Assembly: GCF_036924535.1 (NCBI RefSeq)
Contig: NZ_JAZHRT010000001.1
Location: 7,440,001-7,504,000, forward strand
Source: Bradyrhizobium sp. AZCC 2262
GTDB taxonomy: Bacteria; Pseudomonadota; Alphaproteobacteria; Rhizobiales; Xanthobacteraceae
Direction: 5' to 3'
Length of the DNA stretch: 64,000 nucleotides
The translations under genes were made by a program, and so were the position numbers. The notes under the pieces were generated by a model, which saw only the letters and a program-made list of their open reading frames with translations, did no database searches and was not told the origin of the DNA. The first letter of the stretch is position 1, and each line of letters starts with the position of its first letter. Of this stretch, positions 8,474 through 16,965 are shown in pieces.

Positions 8474-8682
8474 CCCGGCGTCGCGCAGTTTCACGGCAGA
8501 AAGAAACCCCATCGACGCTGGCTCGCGATCTGAACGCCGGGGCGGTCGCCGCCCTGGACGAGGCTCGCGAGATGCCGCCGGGGGATGAGCGCACCGAGGC
8601 GATTCACAAAGCAATGGCCTTTCGAAATGCCGCGGAGATCAACCAATTTCTCGGCCGCAAGCGCGGCGCGCCAGACCTGTGA
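8467..8682 (+). CDS. Conserved small protein of unknown function
   Basis: A 71-residue soluble protein: a basic N-terminus, then an Ala/Glu-rich helical core (LNAGAVAALDEAREMPPG) and a tail AAEINQFLGRKRG. Its ATG at 8467 lies inside the end of the preceding 34-codon membrane gene, a seven-base overlap typical of coupled translation. The pattern resembles small rhizobial proteins with a DLNA-ALEEAR-MPPG core that I have seen annotated only as hypothetical. No function is inferred. Confidence 0.6.
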   Translation: MVTRRRAVSRQKETPSTLARDLNAGAVAALDEAREMPPGDERTEAIHKAMAFRNAAEINQFLGRKRGAPDL

Positions 8683-8910
8683 TGAGTGCGCTGGCGGGAG
8701 AACCGCCAAGCGAGTGACACGCAGGAGCAAGCAATCTAGCGCTCGCATCCGGTGAGCGCATTCCGCTGGCCGCGGGCTTAGTCTGTTGGCGGCGGTTTTA
8801 TTGCGTCATTGTTGAGCCGGCGGGGATCATTTGGACAACGAGATGCTTGTCCCAGATGAACACCTATCCAGATCGATCGCCGTTCCCCGTTCCCCGCGAG
8901 CGCCGTTACG

Positions 8911-9294
8911 ATGGTACTTGATCATTCATGCGTTCCCGCCGTCGTTCTCATTGTCGAGGACGAGATGGTGCTCCGCATGCGCGCGGTCGACATGGTGGAA
9001 GACGCCGGATACACACCACTCGAGGCGCTGGACGCGGCGGAAGCCGTTGCCATCCTGGAATCCCGATCGGACGTCGCGCTGATGTGCACGGATATTCAGA
9101 TGCCCGGCCCAATGGACGGCATCGGACTTGCGCATGCCGTCCATGAGCGTTGGCCGACGATCAGGATCATCGTGGTATCGGGGCAATTGAACCTGCCGCA
9201 CCTCGATCTTCCTCCCCGCAGCAGGTTTCTCGGCAAGCCGCTCAATGCCGGGGAAGTGATAGCCGAAATGCGTGACATGATCGGCTACGCCTGA
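8911..9294 (+). CDS. Single-domain response regulator
   Basis: A 127-residue CheY-like receiver with no output domain. Visible are the acidic pair E16-D17 (VEDE), the phosphoacceptor Asp of CTDIQMPG near residue 61, the switch Ser of VVSG near 89, and the conserved Lys in GKPL near 109. It is followed 87 bases later by an HWE-type histidine kinase gene on the same strand, so the pair probably forms a phosphorelay or the receiver is a feedback sink. Receivers of this type often act in general-stress pathways in rhizobia, but no PhyR-type sigma-like domain is present. Confidence 0.82.
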   Translation: MVLDHSCVPAVVLIVEDEMVLRMRAVDMVEDAGYTPLEALDAAEAVAILESRSDVALMCTDIQMPGPMDGIGLAHAVHERWPTIRIIVVSGQLNLPHLDLPPRSRFLGKPLNAGEVIAEMRDMIGYA

Positions 9295-9381
9295 GACGCC
9301 AGCAGTTTGACGCCTAATACGATCCAATCGCGTGATTGCGTACAAAACCGAGCCACCGAAGATCAGTGCGGTACCTAACCC

Positions 9382-10179
9382 ATGGTGATACGATCAACGA
9401 TGTCTGAAAGCGATCTCCGGACGGACCCGCGCCCCGCAAGCAAGGCAGCCCCATATCAGGACGAACTGGCGGCCGAAAACGTCAGCCTGAGGCTTCTGCT
9501 CGCGCAGGCCGAGATCAATGCGCAGAGTCTGCTGGCCACGGCCGGCATCGACGCCAGAGAGCGCGAAGCGGCCGACAAGCTGCAGAGGCTGATCCTCGAG
9601 GAGCTGCACCACCGCATCAAGAATACGCTCGCAACCGTCGGCGCCATCGTCTCGCAAAGCCTGCGCGACCTGCCCGAAGCCAAACACGCACAGCACGCCA
9701 TCGAGGGCCGGCTGCTCGCGCTCGGACGTGCGCACGATTTGCTTTTGCAGGCAAGATGGAGCAGCGCGAACCTTGGCACGATCGTCCGCAGCGCTACCGA
9801 AGCCTTCGACAATCCCGACGAGCCGAAATTCTCGATTTCGGGACCCGATATCCGGATGACGTCGGGCGCCGTTATCGCCATTGCGATGACGCTCAACGAG
9901 CTCTGCACCAACACCACGAAGTTTGGCGCCCTGTCGGTCCCGCAAGGGCGGGTCGACATCAACTGGACGCTGGATCAACAGGCGCAGCGCCTGCGCCTTA
10001 CATGGACCGAGAGGAATGGTGCGGCCGTCCGTCCGCCCAAACAGCGCAGCTTCGGGACACGGCTGATCGAGACGCTTGGCAGGCAACTCCGGGGCGACGT
10101 GCGGCTGACCTATGAGCGAACCGGATTCGTCTACACATTCGACGTGCCGATGGCTTCTTTGACTTCGGTGTCGGCATAA
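9382..10179 (+). CDS. HWE-family sensor histidine kinase, soluble
   Basis: A 265-residue kinase with no membrane segment. Residues about 20-75 form a probable coiled coil (QDELAAENVSLRLLLAQAE). The phosphoacceptor His lies in EELHHRIKNTLATV (about 74-87), the N-box in TLNELCTNTTKFGA, and the WTERNG motif near 206-211 is the W-x-E mark of HWE kinases. The catalytic half ends GTRLIETL...LRGDV. It lacks a sensory domain of its own, so it may receive a signal through its N-terminal coil. The start is uncertain: ATG at 9382 or 9400, neither with a strong Shine-Dalgarno. It is likely paired with the orphan receiver gene just upstream. Confidence 0.8.
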   Translation: MVIRSTMSESDLRTDPRPASKAAPYQDELAAENVSLRLLLAQAEINAQSLLATAGIDAREREAADKLQRLILEELHHRIKNTLATVGAIVSQSLRDLPEAKHAQHAIEGRLLALGRAHDLLLQARWSSANLGTIVRSATEAFDNPDEPKFSISGPDIRMTSGAVIAIAMTLNELCTNTTKFGALSVPQGRVDINWTLDQQAQRLRLTWTERNGAAVRPPKQRSFGTRLIETLGRQLRGDVRLTYERTGFVYTFDVPMASLTSVSA

Positions 10180-10389
10180 GCCCGTATTCGGGCATTGCGG
10201 AAGCCAAATCGCAACCGCATTCGTTCGGACCGCTACGATCTGTCAGGAACGACTTTTGCCCCGCGATTGATGACGTGGTGATTTGTCACCGGAGCTCGTT
10301 ATTCGACCCCTTGATCCCCATATACAGCTCCATCCTCGTCAACCGGAATCGGTCGGATTGCGCGGAGACTTCCAACGAAAGGACGCGGC

Positions 10390-10890
10390 ATGTTTAGACC
10401 TCAGCAGCACCGCGAAAAGGCCGCCGCATACGGCGAACTGATCAAGCATTCGAGCGATCAGGGCGAAAACGACGAACTTCAGAAACTAAGGGATCGCCAC
10501 TCAGCGCTCGCCGATAACGAGCAGGGACTGGCTGATGACTACGACAGCGCCGTGAACGCTGCGGAACAGAATCGCGCTCGCGGCCTGGCCCTTGCGGCCG
10601 AAGAGGAGCACGTCTTGCGATGTCTCGGCGCGGCCGTCATCATGCAATGGAACGCGCTTCCGAAGACGCTGCAACGCGAGATCTTCGACACCGCCGGATC
10701 GGTCGGAAAATTATTGGAGACGGCGGCGCTCCGCGGGCAGATCGCCCGATTTCTGCACAAGCACAAAAACGATGCCGGCCGCAAAAATGTACCCGCGGCG
10801 GATGCGCATCACGACGCAAAATCAGGCGCTGCGGCGTTGTCGCGATGGGACGATGAGGGAGGCGCAGTCCCCGACGGACTGCCGAGATGA
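10390..10890 (+). CDS. Conserved protein of unknown function
   Basis: A 166-residue soluble protein, highly charged and mostly helical. The first 70 residues are rich in Glu/Asp/Gln/Arg (possible coiled coil). A more hydrophobic stretch follows (HVLRCLGAAVIMQWNALPKTLQREIFDTAG, about residues 78-105), then a Lys/His-rich tail. The ATG at 10390 follows GAAAGGA. It is transcribed with the two genes behind it (gaps of 28 and 30 bases), none of which has a recognised family. Homologues I recall from rhizobia are labelled hypothetical. Confidence 0.65.
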   Translation: MFRPQQHREKAAAYGELIKHSSDQGENDELQKLRDRHSALADNEQGLADDYDSAVNAAEQNRARGLALAAEEEHVLRCLGAAVIMQWNALPKTLQREIFDTAGSVGKLLETAALRGQIARFLHKHKNDAGRKNVPAADAHHDAKSGAAALSRWDDEGGAVPDGLPR

Positions 10891-10918
10891 ACCAACGTCG
10901 GCAACAGGAGGATTCCCC

Positions 10919-11320
10919 ATGTCGCCTAAAAATATGTCACGTAAAAACATGTCACTGACAAAATTCGGCATCGATGACGGCCCGCACAACATGGACGGGC
11001 TGCGGGTTCTCGCGCGGGACGGAGCTGAACGGGTCGAAGCGTTCATCGGCCGCAAGGTGATGGACGTCTGGGTCGAATCCATCGAGCACCGGGGAGCACG
11101 ACGGAGTCTGTTCCGCGATCAGTACAACGCGTTGGGCAAGCGCAATCTTGCTGCGATCGAGCGGATCGTGAACGCGAAATACCAGCGCGGCGCCGCACTC
11201 AACCGCCAGCATCCCTATGTCGAGGTGCTGTTCTCGGATATCACGGAAAGCGGCGAGGCCCTGGATCTCGGCGGCCTCGTACGCATGCCCTTGCCGCCGG
11301 AGTTTCTCAGGCTGGGTTGA
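10919..11320 (+). CDS. Conserved protein of unknown function
   Basis: A 133-residue soluble protein. Three in-frame ATGs fall close together (MSPKNMSRKNMSLTKF); the first at 10919 follows GGAGG by seven bases and was chosen. The body reads as a mixed alpha/beta domain (GLRVLARDGAERVEAFIGRK), a helix YNALGKRNLAAIERIVNAKY, and a VEVLFSDITES segment. It lies 28 bases behind another unknown gene and 30 before a third, suggesting a small operon within the accessory segment. The fold is not recognised. Confidence 0.62.
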   Translation: MSPKNMSRKNMSLTKFGIDDGPHNMDGLRVLARDGAERVEAFIGRKVMDVWVESIEHRGARRSLFRDQYNALGKRNLAAIERIVNAKYQRGAALNRQHPYVEVLFSDITESGEALDLGGLVRMPLPPEFLRLG

Positions 11321-11350
11321 GTCGTTATCACAGCAAATCCGAATGACCCC

Positions 11351-11581
11351 ATGATGAAAAAACCTGTCCTCACAATTGACGAACCCGAGCCGAAAAAAGC
11401 GATACGAGCCGACCGGCCTCCGACCGAGGGCTTCGTGACGGTTGTCGACGGCCACTTCAAGTCGGAGTTTGACACTGCCGAGGCAGCCGAAACGGCGGCG
11501 CGGAAATTGAAGTCGGCTTACCCGATGCTCCAGATCGAAATCTATGATGCGGCCAACATGGTCCGCACATTGTTGAGCTAG
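11351..11581 (+). CDS. Small conserved protein of unknown function
   Basis: A 76-residue acidic-basic protein (MMKKPVLTIDEPEPKK...). It contains a possible beta-hairpin FVTVVDGHFKSEFDT followed by a helix AEAAETAARKLKSAYP and a hydrophobic end. It is last in the run of three unknown genes before the repeat that carries the insertion sequence. The Shine-Dalgarno is poor, so ATG at 11351 or the next codon could be used. Confidence 0.5.
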   Translation: MMKKPVLTIDEPEPKKAIRADRPPTEGFVTVVDGHFKSEFDTAEAAETAARKLKSAYPMLQIEIYDAANMVRTLLS

Positions 11582-11607
11582 ACCGTCATACCCGGCGAAA
11601 TAGTAAG

Positions 11608-11692
11608 GTGAGCAAAGGCGCGTTGCGCCGTGCCCACCATCTTTCAACAAATTCGTCCTGAATGGTGGGCACGCTCCGCTTTTCCCACCCTA
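11608..11692. repeat. GTGGGCA-type palindromic repeat, split by the insertion sequence
   Basis: The arms GCGCCGTGCCCACCAT (about 11625) and ATGGTGGGCACGCTCCGC (about 11662) form a hairpin. The element reads on as TTTTCCCACCCTA and is then interrupted. The matching continuation CCCTACGAAACC lies at 13230, beyond the insertion sequence, so the repeat was there first. Confidence 0.75.
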
Positions 11693-13057
11693 GTCGGCCG
11701 TGAAGAATCCTGGATTTTCAGGCTGGATTGACCCGGGGAAGGTGGCGATGATTTGCCACAACAAGAGCCTGAGCCAGCAGATCAGGCGGCGGAAGTTATA
11801 GCCGACGGCGGCGAGGACGGCGTTGATGGCGTCGCCTTCACGATGCCAGAGGTAGTTGCGGCCCATGCGGTGCTCGGATTTGAGGTGGCCGATGACCGGC
11901 TCGACGGCGGAACGCCGTCGCAGCTGGCGCTTGATCTGTGGCGTCACCCGCCGCTTCTGTCCTGAGATGAACACCCTGAACTTGTAATCGGGCGGAGCGT
12001 TGTGGCCGCGATAGCCCTTGTCGAGGAGCGCGCGCTCGATGGTGTTGCCGATCAGCGCCTCCATCTCGGGGATGACGGTTGCAAGTGTGTGGCCGTCATA
12101 GGGGTTGCCGGGCAGCGCCTTCACATGGCTCACGAACTGCCCGCCCTTGGCGTGCGCCAGCGTAGTGGCGACCGAGACCTTGACGCCGAACTCGTAAGGC
12201 CGGTGCGCCTTGCCCTTGCCGATGCATTCCACCTCCGGCGCGTGCAGCGAGTAGAGCTTCGGGCCACGCTGGCGCTGCTTCTGCTCGAGCACTTGTCGCG
12301 CCCGCGCCAGCATGCGCTCCAACACGACCCCCCCGAGCAAGTCGGCGTTGCCGCCGAGTTTGCGGCCTATGTCGCGGATGATGCGGCCGAGATAGATTTT
12401 GAGCTTCTTCAAGGCTCTGTTGGCGCGCTTGAACTGCTTGGCGTGGGCATAACGCTGGTGCTTGATCAGCGCGAACTTGCCCACCCTGGCATAGGACTGG
12501 CGCAGCTTGACACCATATCGCTTCGCCAGCCGGACCAGGATCTCGCGGGCGCGGTTCAGCAGCCTGGCATCGGTCGGGAACATCACGTTCTTGGGCTGCA
12601 CCGTCGTATCAATGATGACCCGATTAAGATCGGCCGGTTTGATCGCCTCGGTCTTGCTGGCCACCGCAAGGCTCTCCTGCAGCAAGGCCTGCAACTTCTC
12701 CTCGCCCATCCGCTGTCGCCAGCGCGTCAGCGAAGAGCGATCGAACACCAACCGGTGCTGGAAGAACTCCTCGCCGCAGAAGAACTGGTAATAGGGGTTC
12801 TCCACCCAGCGCTCGCACAACACCTCATCAGAGAGGTCGTAGGTGTGCTTGAGGATCGCGAGTCCCGCCATCAGGCGGGTCGGCAATGGCGGCCGGCCCG
12901 GCTTGTCCTCATAGACCGCCCCGAACCGCTGCTCCAGGAACGACCAGTCGATCGTCTGTGCCAGCTTCACCAGCGGGTGGCCCATGTCGATGATCGCGTC
13001 CAGCCGCGAGCGCAGAAGATCGGCTTGTCCCGTCTCTCGTCGTTCCCTTGGTCGCAT
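11690..13057 (-). CDS. IS5-like transposase (DDE family)
   Basis: A 455-residue transposase. It has an N-terminal IS5-type domain (LPTRLMAGLAILKHTYDLSD, about 59-78), the first Asp in RVIIDTTVQ near 148, the second in ALLDKGYRG, and the Glu in SAVEPVIGHLKSEHRM, making a DDE triad. A Lys/Arg-rich insert lies between the first two. The ATG at 13057 has a GGAGGGA Shine-Dalgarno. The stop codon TAG (11690-11692) is supplied by the flanking target sequence, not by the element. The frame shows no breaks, so the element may be active. Confidence 0.9.
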   Translation of the reverse strand: MRPRERRETGQADLLRSRLDAIIDMGHPLVKLAQTIDWSFLEQRFGAVYEDKPGRPPLPTRLMAGLAILKHTYDLSDEVLCERWVENPYYQFFCGEEFFQHRLVFDRSSLTRWRQRMGEEKLQALLQESLAVASKTEAIKPADLNRVIIDTTVQPKNVMFPTDARLLNRAREILVRLAKRYGVKLRQSYARVGKFALIKHQRYAHAKQFKRANRALKKLKIYLGRIIRDIGRKLGGNADLLGGVVLERMLARARQVLEQKQRQRGPKLYSLHAPEVECIGKGKAHRPYEFGVKVSVATTLAHAKGGQFVSHVKALPGNPYDGHTLATVIPEMEALIGNTIERALLDKGYRGHNAPPDYKFRVFISGQKRRVTPQIKRQLRRRSAVEPVIGHLKSEHRMGRNYLWHREGDAINAVLAAVGYNFRRLICWLRLLLWQIIATFPGSIQPENPGFFTAD

Positions 13058-13227
13058 CGCTCCCTCCGATGCGATGACGGAATCACGGCTCGCGATTCGA
13101 CGGAATCCTCAAAAATGAAATTGCAAGCTTTTGGGCAGTCAAAGCCCCAAAGCTTGCAATCTCAAAGCCAATCTCGCCCGGAAAATCGATTCTTGATCAA
13201 CCGCTTGGATGGTTCTTCACGGACGAC
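11693..13227 (-). mobile_element. IS5-like insertion sequence, 1535 bp, apparently intact
   Basis: The left end is GTCGGCCGTGAAGAATCC (11693). The right end, reverse complemented, is GTCGTCCGTGAAGAACCA, an imperfect terminal inverted repeat of about 18 bp. ACCCTA occurs at both flanks (11687-11692 and 13228-13233), a probable target duplication. Removing the element with one copy restores a continuous palindromic repeat reading ...CCCACCCTACGAAACC. It encodes one full-length transposase. Confidence 0.85.
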
Positions 13228-13263
13228 ACCCTACGAAACCCAGTCGCCATTCGCGAGGTGCGT

Positions 13264-13288
13264 TCCCTCTCCCCTTGCGGGGGAGGGA
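13264..13288. repeat. Short C/G-rich palindrome (CCCTCTCCCCTTGCGGGGGAGGG)
   Basis: An inverted repeat with the loop TTGC lies 40 bases past the hslO stop. It resembles the purine/pyrimidine hairpins at 57843-57874. It could end hslO transcription, though a T-run is missing. Confidence 0.5.
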
Positions 13289-13329
13289 GCGCATCGAGCG
13301 CGCAGCGACAGCGTGCACAATAGGTCGCC

Positions 13330-14337
13330 CTACTCCTCCACGCCCGCTTCCTGCGGCGTGAACTGGTAGACCGAGGAGCAGAACTCGCAGGTCACGACCA
13401 CCTTGCCGTCCTTCACCATCTCCGCGCGGTCTTTTGCAGCAAAACTTTTCAGCATCGACGACACCGCCTCGCGCGAGCAGGAGCATTGCGCGCGCAACGG
13501 CAGCGGCGTGAACACGCGCACGCCGCGTTCGTGAAACAGCCGGTACAGCAGGCGCTCGCCCGACAGATCAGGATCGATCAGCTCGACATCCTCGACAGTG
13601 CCGATCAGCGACTGGCCCTCGACCCAGGCATCATCCTCGGCAACCGAATGCGTCACCGCACCGTCAGGCGCATCGCCCGGATGCAGGTCGGCCTGCCGCG
13701 CCCGTTCCGGCGCCTTCGGCAGGAATTGCAGCAGCATGCCGCCGGCGCGCCAGCGGTGCTTCGGACCGCTGCCATCACCGCCGCGCCATTCCTCGCCGAC
13801 CGCGAGCCGCACGCGGGTCGGGATCTGCTCGGAGCGCAGGAAATATTCATGCGCCGCGTCCTCCAGGCTGCCGCCGTCGAGCGCCACCAGACCCTGATAG
13901 CGGCTCATGTCCTGTCCCTGGTCGATGGTCATCGCGAGATGACCCTTGCCGAGCAGTTGGCCTGAATCCTGGCCGTCCTTCAGCCGCCTCACGTCATAGC
14001 GCGCATAGGCGCGCAGGCGGTCGGGTGCCTGAAAATCCACGATCAGAAACGACACCGGACCGTCGGTCTGCGTCTGCATGATGAAGCGGCCCTCGAATTT
14101 CAGGGCGGAGCCGAGCAACGTCGCCAGCACGATCGCCTCGCCGAGCAGCTTGCCGACAGCGGGCGGATAATCGTGCTTGGTCAGGATGTCGTCGAGCGCG
14201 GGGCCGAGCCGGGTCAGCCGTCCGCGCAGGTCGAGCTCGGCGACCTCGAACGGCAGCACCGCGTCATCGACGGGAATGGACGAGGGCGCGCGAACGGGCG
14301 CCTCGGTCGTGATTTTGATTTCTGATTGTGAATCCAT
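13330..14337 (-). CDS. hslO: Hsp33 redox-regulated chaperone
   Basis: A cytoplasmic holdase chaperone activated by oxidative unfolding. It has 335 residues, slightly longer than the E. coli protein. The N-terminal substrate domain carries ARYDVRRL and GHLAMTIDQG. The C-terminal zinc switch has C285-S-C287 and C317-E-F-C320, the four Cys that bind zinc when reduced and form disulfides when oxidised. The ATG at 14337 lies in a reasonable context. It follows argF on the same strand after a 215-bp gap filled by a repeat, so it is probably transcribed separately or attenuated. A decayed second copy of its 3' end lies at 6829. Confidence 0.93.
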   Translation of the reverse strand: MDSQSEIKITTEAPVRAPSSIPVDDAVLPFEVAELDLRGRLTRLGPALDDILTKHDYPPAVGKLLGEAIVLATLLGSALKFEGRFIMQTQTDGPVSFLIVDFQAPDRLRAYARYDVRRLKDGQDSGQLLGKGHLAMTIDQGQDMSRYQGLVALDGGSLEDAAHEYFLRSEQIPTRVRLAVGEEWRGGDGSGPKHRWRAGGMLLQFLPKAPERARQADLHPGDAPDGAVTHSVAEDDAWVEGQSLIGTVEDVELIDPDLSGERLLYRLFHERGVRVFTPLPLRAQCSCSREAVSSMLKSFAAKDRAEMVKDGKVVVTCEFCSSVYQFTPQEAGVEE

Positions 14338-14404
14338 GGCGCTTTATCTGGGGTCGGAGAGGGCAAAGTGAAAGGGGGTTGAGAGGCGTGAAATATCTCC
14401 ACGA

Positions 14405-14544
14405 GTCGTCCCTGCCTAGTGCGCAATTGCGCACAAGGCGCAGGGACCCATAACCACAGGGCGTTGTGAGTTAGGCAAGGCGTCAGCCACTGCCTTCAAT
14501 CATTAGGGCCGCGGCGTATGGGTCCCTGCGTTCGCAGGGACGAC
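14405..14544. repeat. Dispersed paired palindrome, GTCGTCCCTGCG type, with nested palindrome
   Basis: Same family and spacer as the element at 2361. In the left hairpin the usual loop is replaced by a perfect 16-bp palindrome GTGCGCAATTGCGCAC (14419-14434), lengthening the stem. It lies between argF and hslO. Confidence 0.85.
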
Positions 14545-14552
14545 GGAGAAGG

Positions 14553-15482
14553 CTACGCCACTTCGTTAAAACACCAGGCCAGAATGCCTTTTTGCGCGTG
14601 CAGGCGGTTTTCGGCCTCGTCGAACACCACCGATTGCGGGCCGTCGATCACTTCATCCGTGACCTCCTCGCCGCGATGCGCGGGCAGGCAGTGCATGAAG
14701 ATCGCGTCCGGCTTGGCCAGCGACATCAGCTTCGCATTGACCTGATAGGGCTTGAGCACGTTGTGGCGATGTTCGCCGTCCTTGTCGCCCATCGACACCC
14801 ACGTATCGGTGACGACGCAATCGGCGCCGCGAACGGCGGCTTCGGGATCATTGCCGAGCACGATGGGCGCCTGGGTCGCCTTGATCCAGTCCTTCATCGC
14901 CTTGTTCGGCGCGAGCTGCGGCGGGGTCGCGACATTGAGCTGGAACTTGAAACGCTCCGCCGCATGCGCCCATGACGCCAGCACGTTGTTGTCGTCGCCG
15001 GTCCAGGCCACGGTCTTGCCCTCGATCGGCCCGCGATGCTCCTCAAAGGTCATCAGATCGGCCATCACCTGGCAGGGATGCGAGCGCCGCGTCAGCCCGT
15101 TGATCACGGGCACGGTCGCGTGCGCGGCCAATTCCAGCAGCGCGTCGTGATTGAGGATGCGGATCATGATCGCATCGACATAGCGCGACAGCACGCGCGC
15201 GGTGTCGGCGATGGTCTCGCCGCGGCCGAGCTGCATCTCCGCGCCGGTCAGCATGATCGCCTCGCCGCCGAGCTGGCGCATGCCGACGTCGAACGACACC
15301 CGCGTGCGGGTCGACGGACGTTCGAAGATCATCGCCAGCGTCTTGCCTTCGAGCGGCTTGTTGCCCTTGTCATGTGCCTTGAGCTTCGCCTTCATGTCGG
15401 CGCTCAGCGCCAGCATGTTGCGCAACTCCATTGGCGGCAGTTCGCTGATGTCTAGAAAGTGACGGACGGATTTGCTCATCAT
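14553..15482 (-). CDS. argF: Ornithine carbamoyltransferase
   Basis: Makes citrulline from ornithine and carbamoyl phosphate in arginine synthesis. The 309 residues are the normal length. The carbamoyl-phosphate site STRTR is near residues 56-60, HPCQ near 135-138, and the ornithine-side [11 protein letters not shown] near 268-278. Two ATGs stand in tandem (15482 and 15479); the first overlaps the argD stop by four bases, so argD and argF are translationally coupled. The stop codon is followed within ten bases by a palindromic repeat that may end the transcript. Confidence 0.95.
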   Translation of the reverse strand: MMSKSVRHFLDISELPPMELRNMLALSADMKAKLKAHDKGNKPLEGKTLAMIFERPSTRTRVSFDVGMRQLGGEAIMLTGAEMQLGRGETIADTARVLSRYVDAIMIRILNHDALLELAAHATVPVINGLTRRSHPCQVMADLMTFEEHRGPIEGKTVAWTGDDNNVLASWAHAAERFKFQLNVATPPQLAPNKAMKDWIKATQAPIVLGNDPEAAVRGADCVVTDTWVSMGDKDGEHRHNVLKPYQVNAKLMSLAKPDAIFMHCLPAHRGEEVTDEVIDGPQSVVFDEAENRLHAQKGILAWCFNEVA

Positions 15483-16687
15483 CCCGCCGCCTTCTTCAAC
15501 TGATTACCCGACAGTGCGGCGCAGGCGCGCTCCAGCATCTGAACGGACTCGTCGATCTCGGCCTCGGTCACGATCAGCGGCGCCAGGAACCGCACCACAT
15601 TGTCGCCGGCGCCGACGGTGAGCAATTTCTCGCCGCGCAACGCGTTGACGAGATCGCCCGACGGCACCACGGCCTTGACGCCGACCAAAAGCCCCTCGCC
15701 GCGCACTTCCGAGAGCACGGCGGGATAACGATCGACCACGGAGGCCAGTTTCTGTTTGAGCAGCAGCGACATCTTCTGCACATGGTCGAAGAAGCCGGGC
15801 TTTAGCATCACGTCGAGCACGGCATTGGCCGCCGCGATCGCCAGCGGATTGCCGCCGAAGGTCGAGCCGTGCGAGCCGGGCATCATGCCGCTTGCCGCTT
15901 CCGCGGTCGCCAGCACCGCGCCGATCGGAAAGCCGCCGCCGAGCGCTTTGGCCAGCGACATCACATCAGGGGTCACGCCGACGCGCTTGTAGGCAAAGAG
16001 ATCGCCGGTGCGGCCCATGCCGGTCTGCACCTCGTCGAACGCCAGCAGCAGGCCGTGCTCGTCGCAGAGCTGGCGCAGCGCCTTGAAGAAAGATTGCGGC
16101 GCGGAGCGCACGCCGCCCTCGCCCTGCACCGGCTCGATCAGGATGCCCGCGGTGTGCGGACCGATCGCCTTTTTCACTGCTTCGAGATCGCCGTGCGGCA
16201 CCTGGTCAAAACCGTCCATCGGCGGGCCAAAACCTTCGAGATATTTGGCGGAGCCGGTGGCGGCGAGCGTGCCGAGGGTGCGGCCGTGGAAGGCGCCCTC
16301 GAAGGTGATGATGCGATAGCGTTCGGGATGGCCCTTGGAGAATTGATAGCGGCGCACGACCTTGATCACGCCTTCCATCGCTTCCGCGCCGGAATTGCAG
16401 AAGAACACGAGGTCGGCAAAGCTCTGCCCGCACAGCCGCGCGGCAAGCTTCTCGCCGTCCGGACTCTTGAACAGGTTCGACATGTGCCAGAGTTTTGTCG
16501 CCTGCTCCTGCAGCGCCGCGATCAGGTGCGGATGGCAGTGACCCAGCGCATTCACCGCAACACCCGAGGTGAAGTCGAGATAGCGATCGCCATTGGTGGC
16601 GGTCAGCCAACAGCCCTCGCCGCGCTCGAAGCCGAGATCGACCCTGGCAAAGACGGGGAGCAGATGCGACGTGGCGCTATGGGTCAT
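15479..16687 (-). CDS. argD: Acetylornithine aminotransferase
   Basis: A PLP enzyme of class III that converts N-acetylglutamate semialdehyde to N-acetylornithine, and often also serves lysine synthesis. It has 402 residues from the ATG at 16687. The frame stays open upstream to 16747, but family similarity begins at [17 protein letters not shown]. Motifs are [12 protein letters not shown] (about 95-106), FHGRT, the Asp of [13 protein letters not shown] near 218, and the PLP Lys in SLAKALGGG near 247. It is first of the argD-argF operon. A leader of about 125 bases with a perfect ten-pair hairpin precedes it, suggesting attenuation or RNA-level control. Confidence 0.93.
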   Translation of the reverse strand: MTHSATSHLLPVFARVDLGFERGEGCWLTATNGDRYLDFTSGVAVNALGHCHPHLIAALQEQATKLWHMSNLFKSPDGEKLAARLCGQSFADLVFFCNSGAEAMEGVIKVVRRYQFSKGHPERYRIITFEGAFHGRTLGTLAATGSAKYLEGFGPPMDGFDQVPHGDLEAVKKAIGPHTAGILIEPVQGEGGVRSAPQSFFKALRQLCDEHGLLLAFDEVQTGMGRTGDLFAYKRVGVTPDVMSLAKALGGGFPIGAVLATAEAASGMMPGSHGSTFGGNPLAIAAANAVLDVMLKPGFFDHVQKMSLLLKQKLASVVDRYPAVLSEVRGEGLLVGVKAVVPSGDLVNALRGEKLLTVGAGDNVVRFLAPLIVTEAEIDESVQMLERACAALSGNQLKKAAG

Positions 16688-16786
16688 GGCAATCACTGAA
16701 GGTTTGAGACCTGGTTTCAAGACCTGCCGCGGAGCACACGCGTGCATGGGCGCGAACGCGGCAACGGCCGGTCTTGCGAAAACGAA

Positions 16787-16813
16787 ACGTGCCGCCTCTT
16801 AAGGGCGGCACGT
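16787..16813 (-). promoter_or_regulatory. Ten-pair hairpin in the argD leader
   Basis: ACGTGCCGCC (16787-16796) and GGCGGCACGT (16804-16813) are perfect complements around a seven-base loop. On the argD strand the hairpin is followed by TTTCGTTTTCG, a broken T-run. It begins about eight bases after the predicted -10 box, so it would form the very 5' end of the transcript, as an attenuator or stability element. Confidence 0.6.
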
Positions 16814-16820
16814 AAGAGGT

Positions 16821-16848
16821 ATTCTATGTGGGCGGGGAGCGCTGTCAA
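16821..16848 (-). promoter_or_regulatory. Predicted sigma-70 promoter for argD-argF
   Basis: On the minus strand TTGACA (16848-16843) and TAGAAT (16826-16821) are spaced by 16 bases. The start site would be near 16814, leaving a leader of roughly 125 bases before the argD ATG. Confidence 0.6.
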
Positions 16849-16965
16849 CATGCCACGAGGCCGCCTTTCATGCACTGCAAGGCAGGAAATCCGTAGGATT
16901 GCGGTGTGGTGGAAAACACGCAGTGCAATGCCTAGATGTCCGGAACATGTGGACGCGCGGGCCCG

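Noticed and set aside
8911..10179. A PhyR/HWE general-stress switch
   Set aside because: The receiver lacks the sigma-like domain of PhyR, and no nepR or ecfG gene or convincing EcfG promoter lies nearby.
12002..13369. A 455-codon plus-strand frame opposite the transposase
   Set aside because: Same cause: shadow of the transposase gene, which has a DDE triad and a Shine-Dalgarno.
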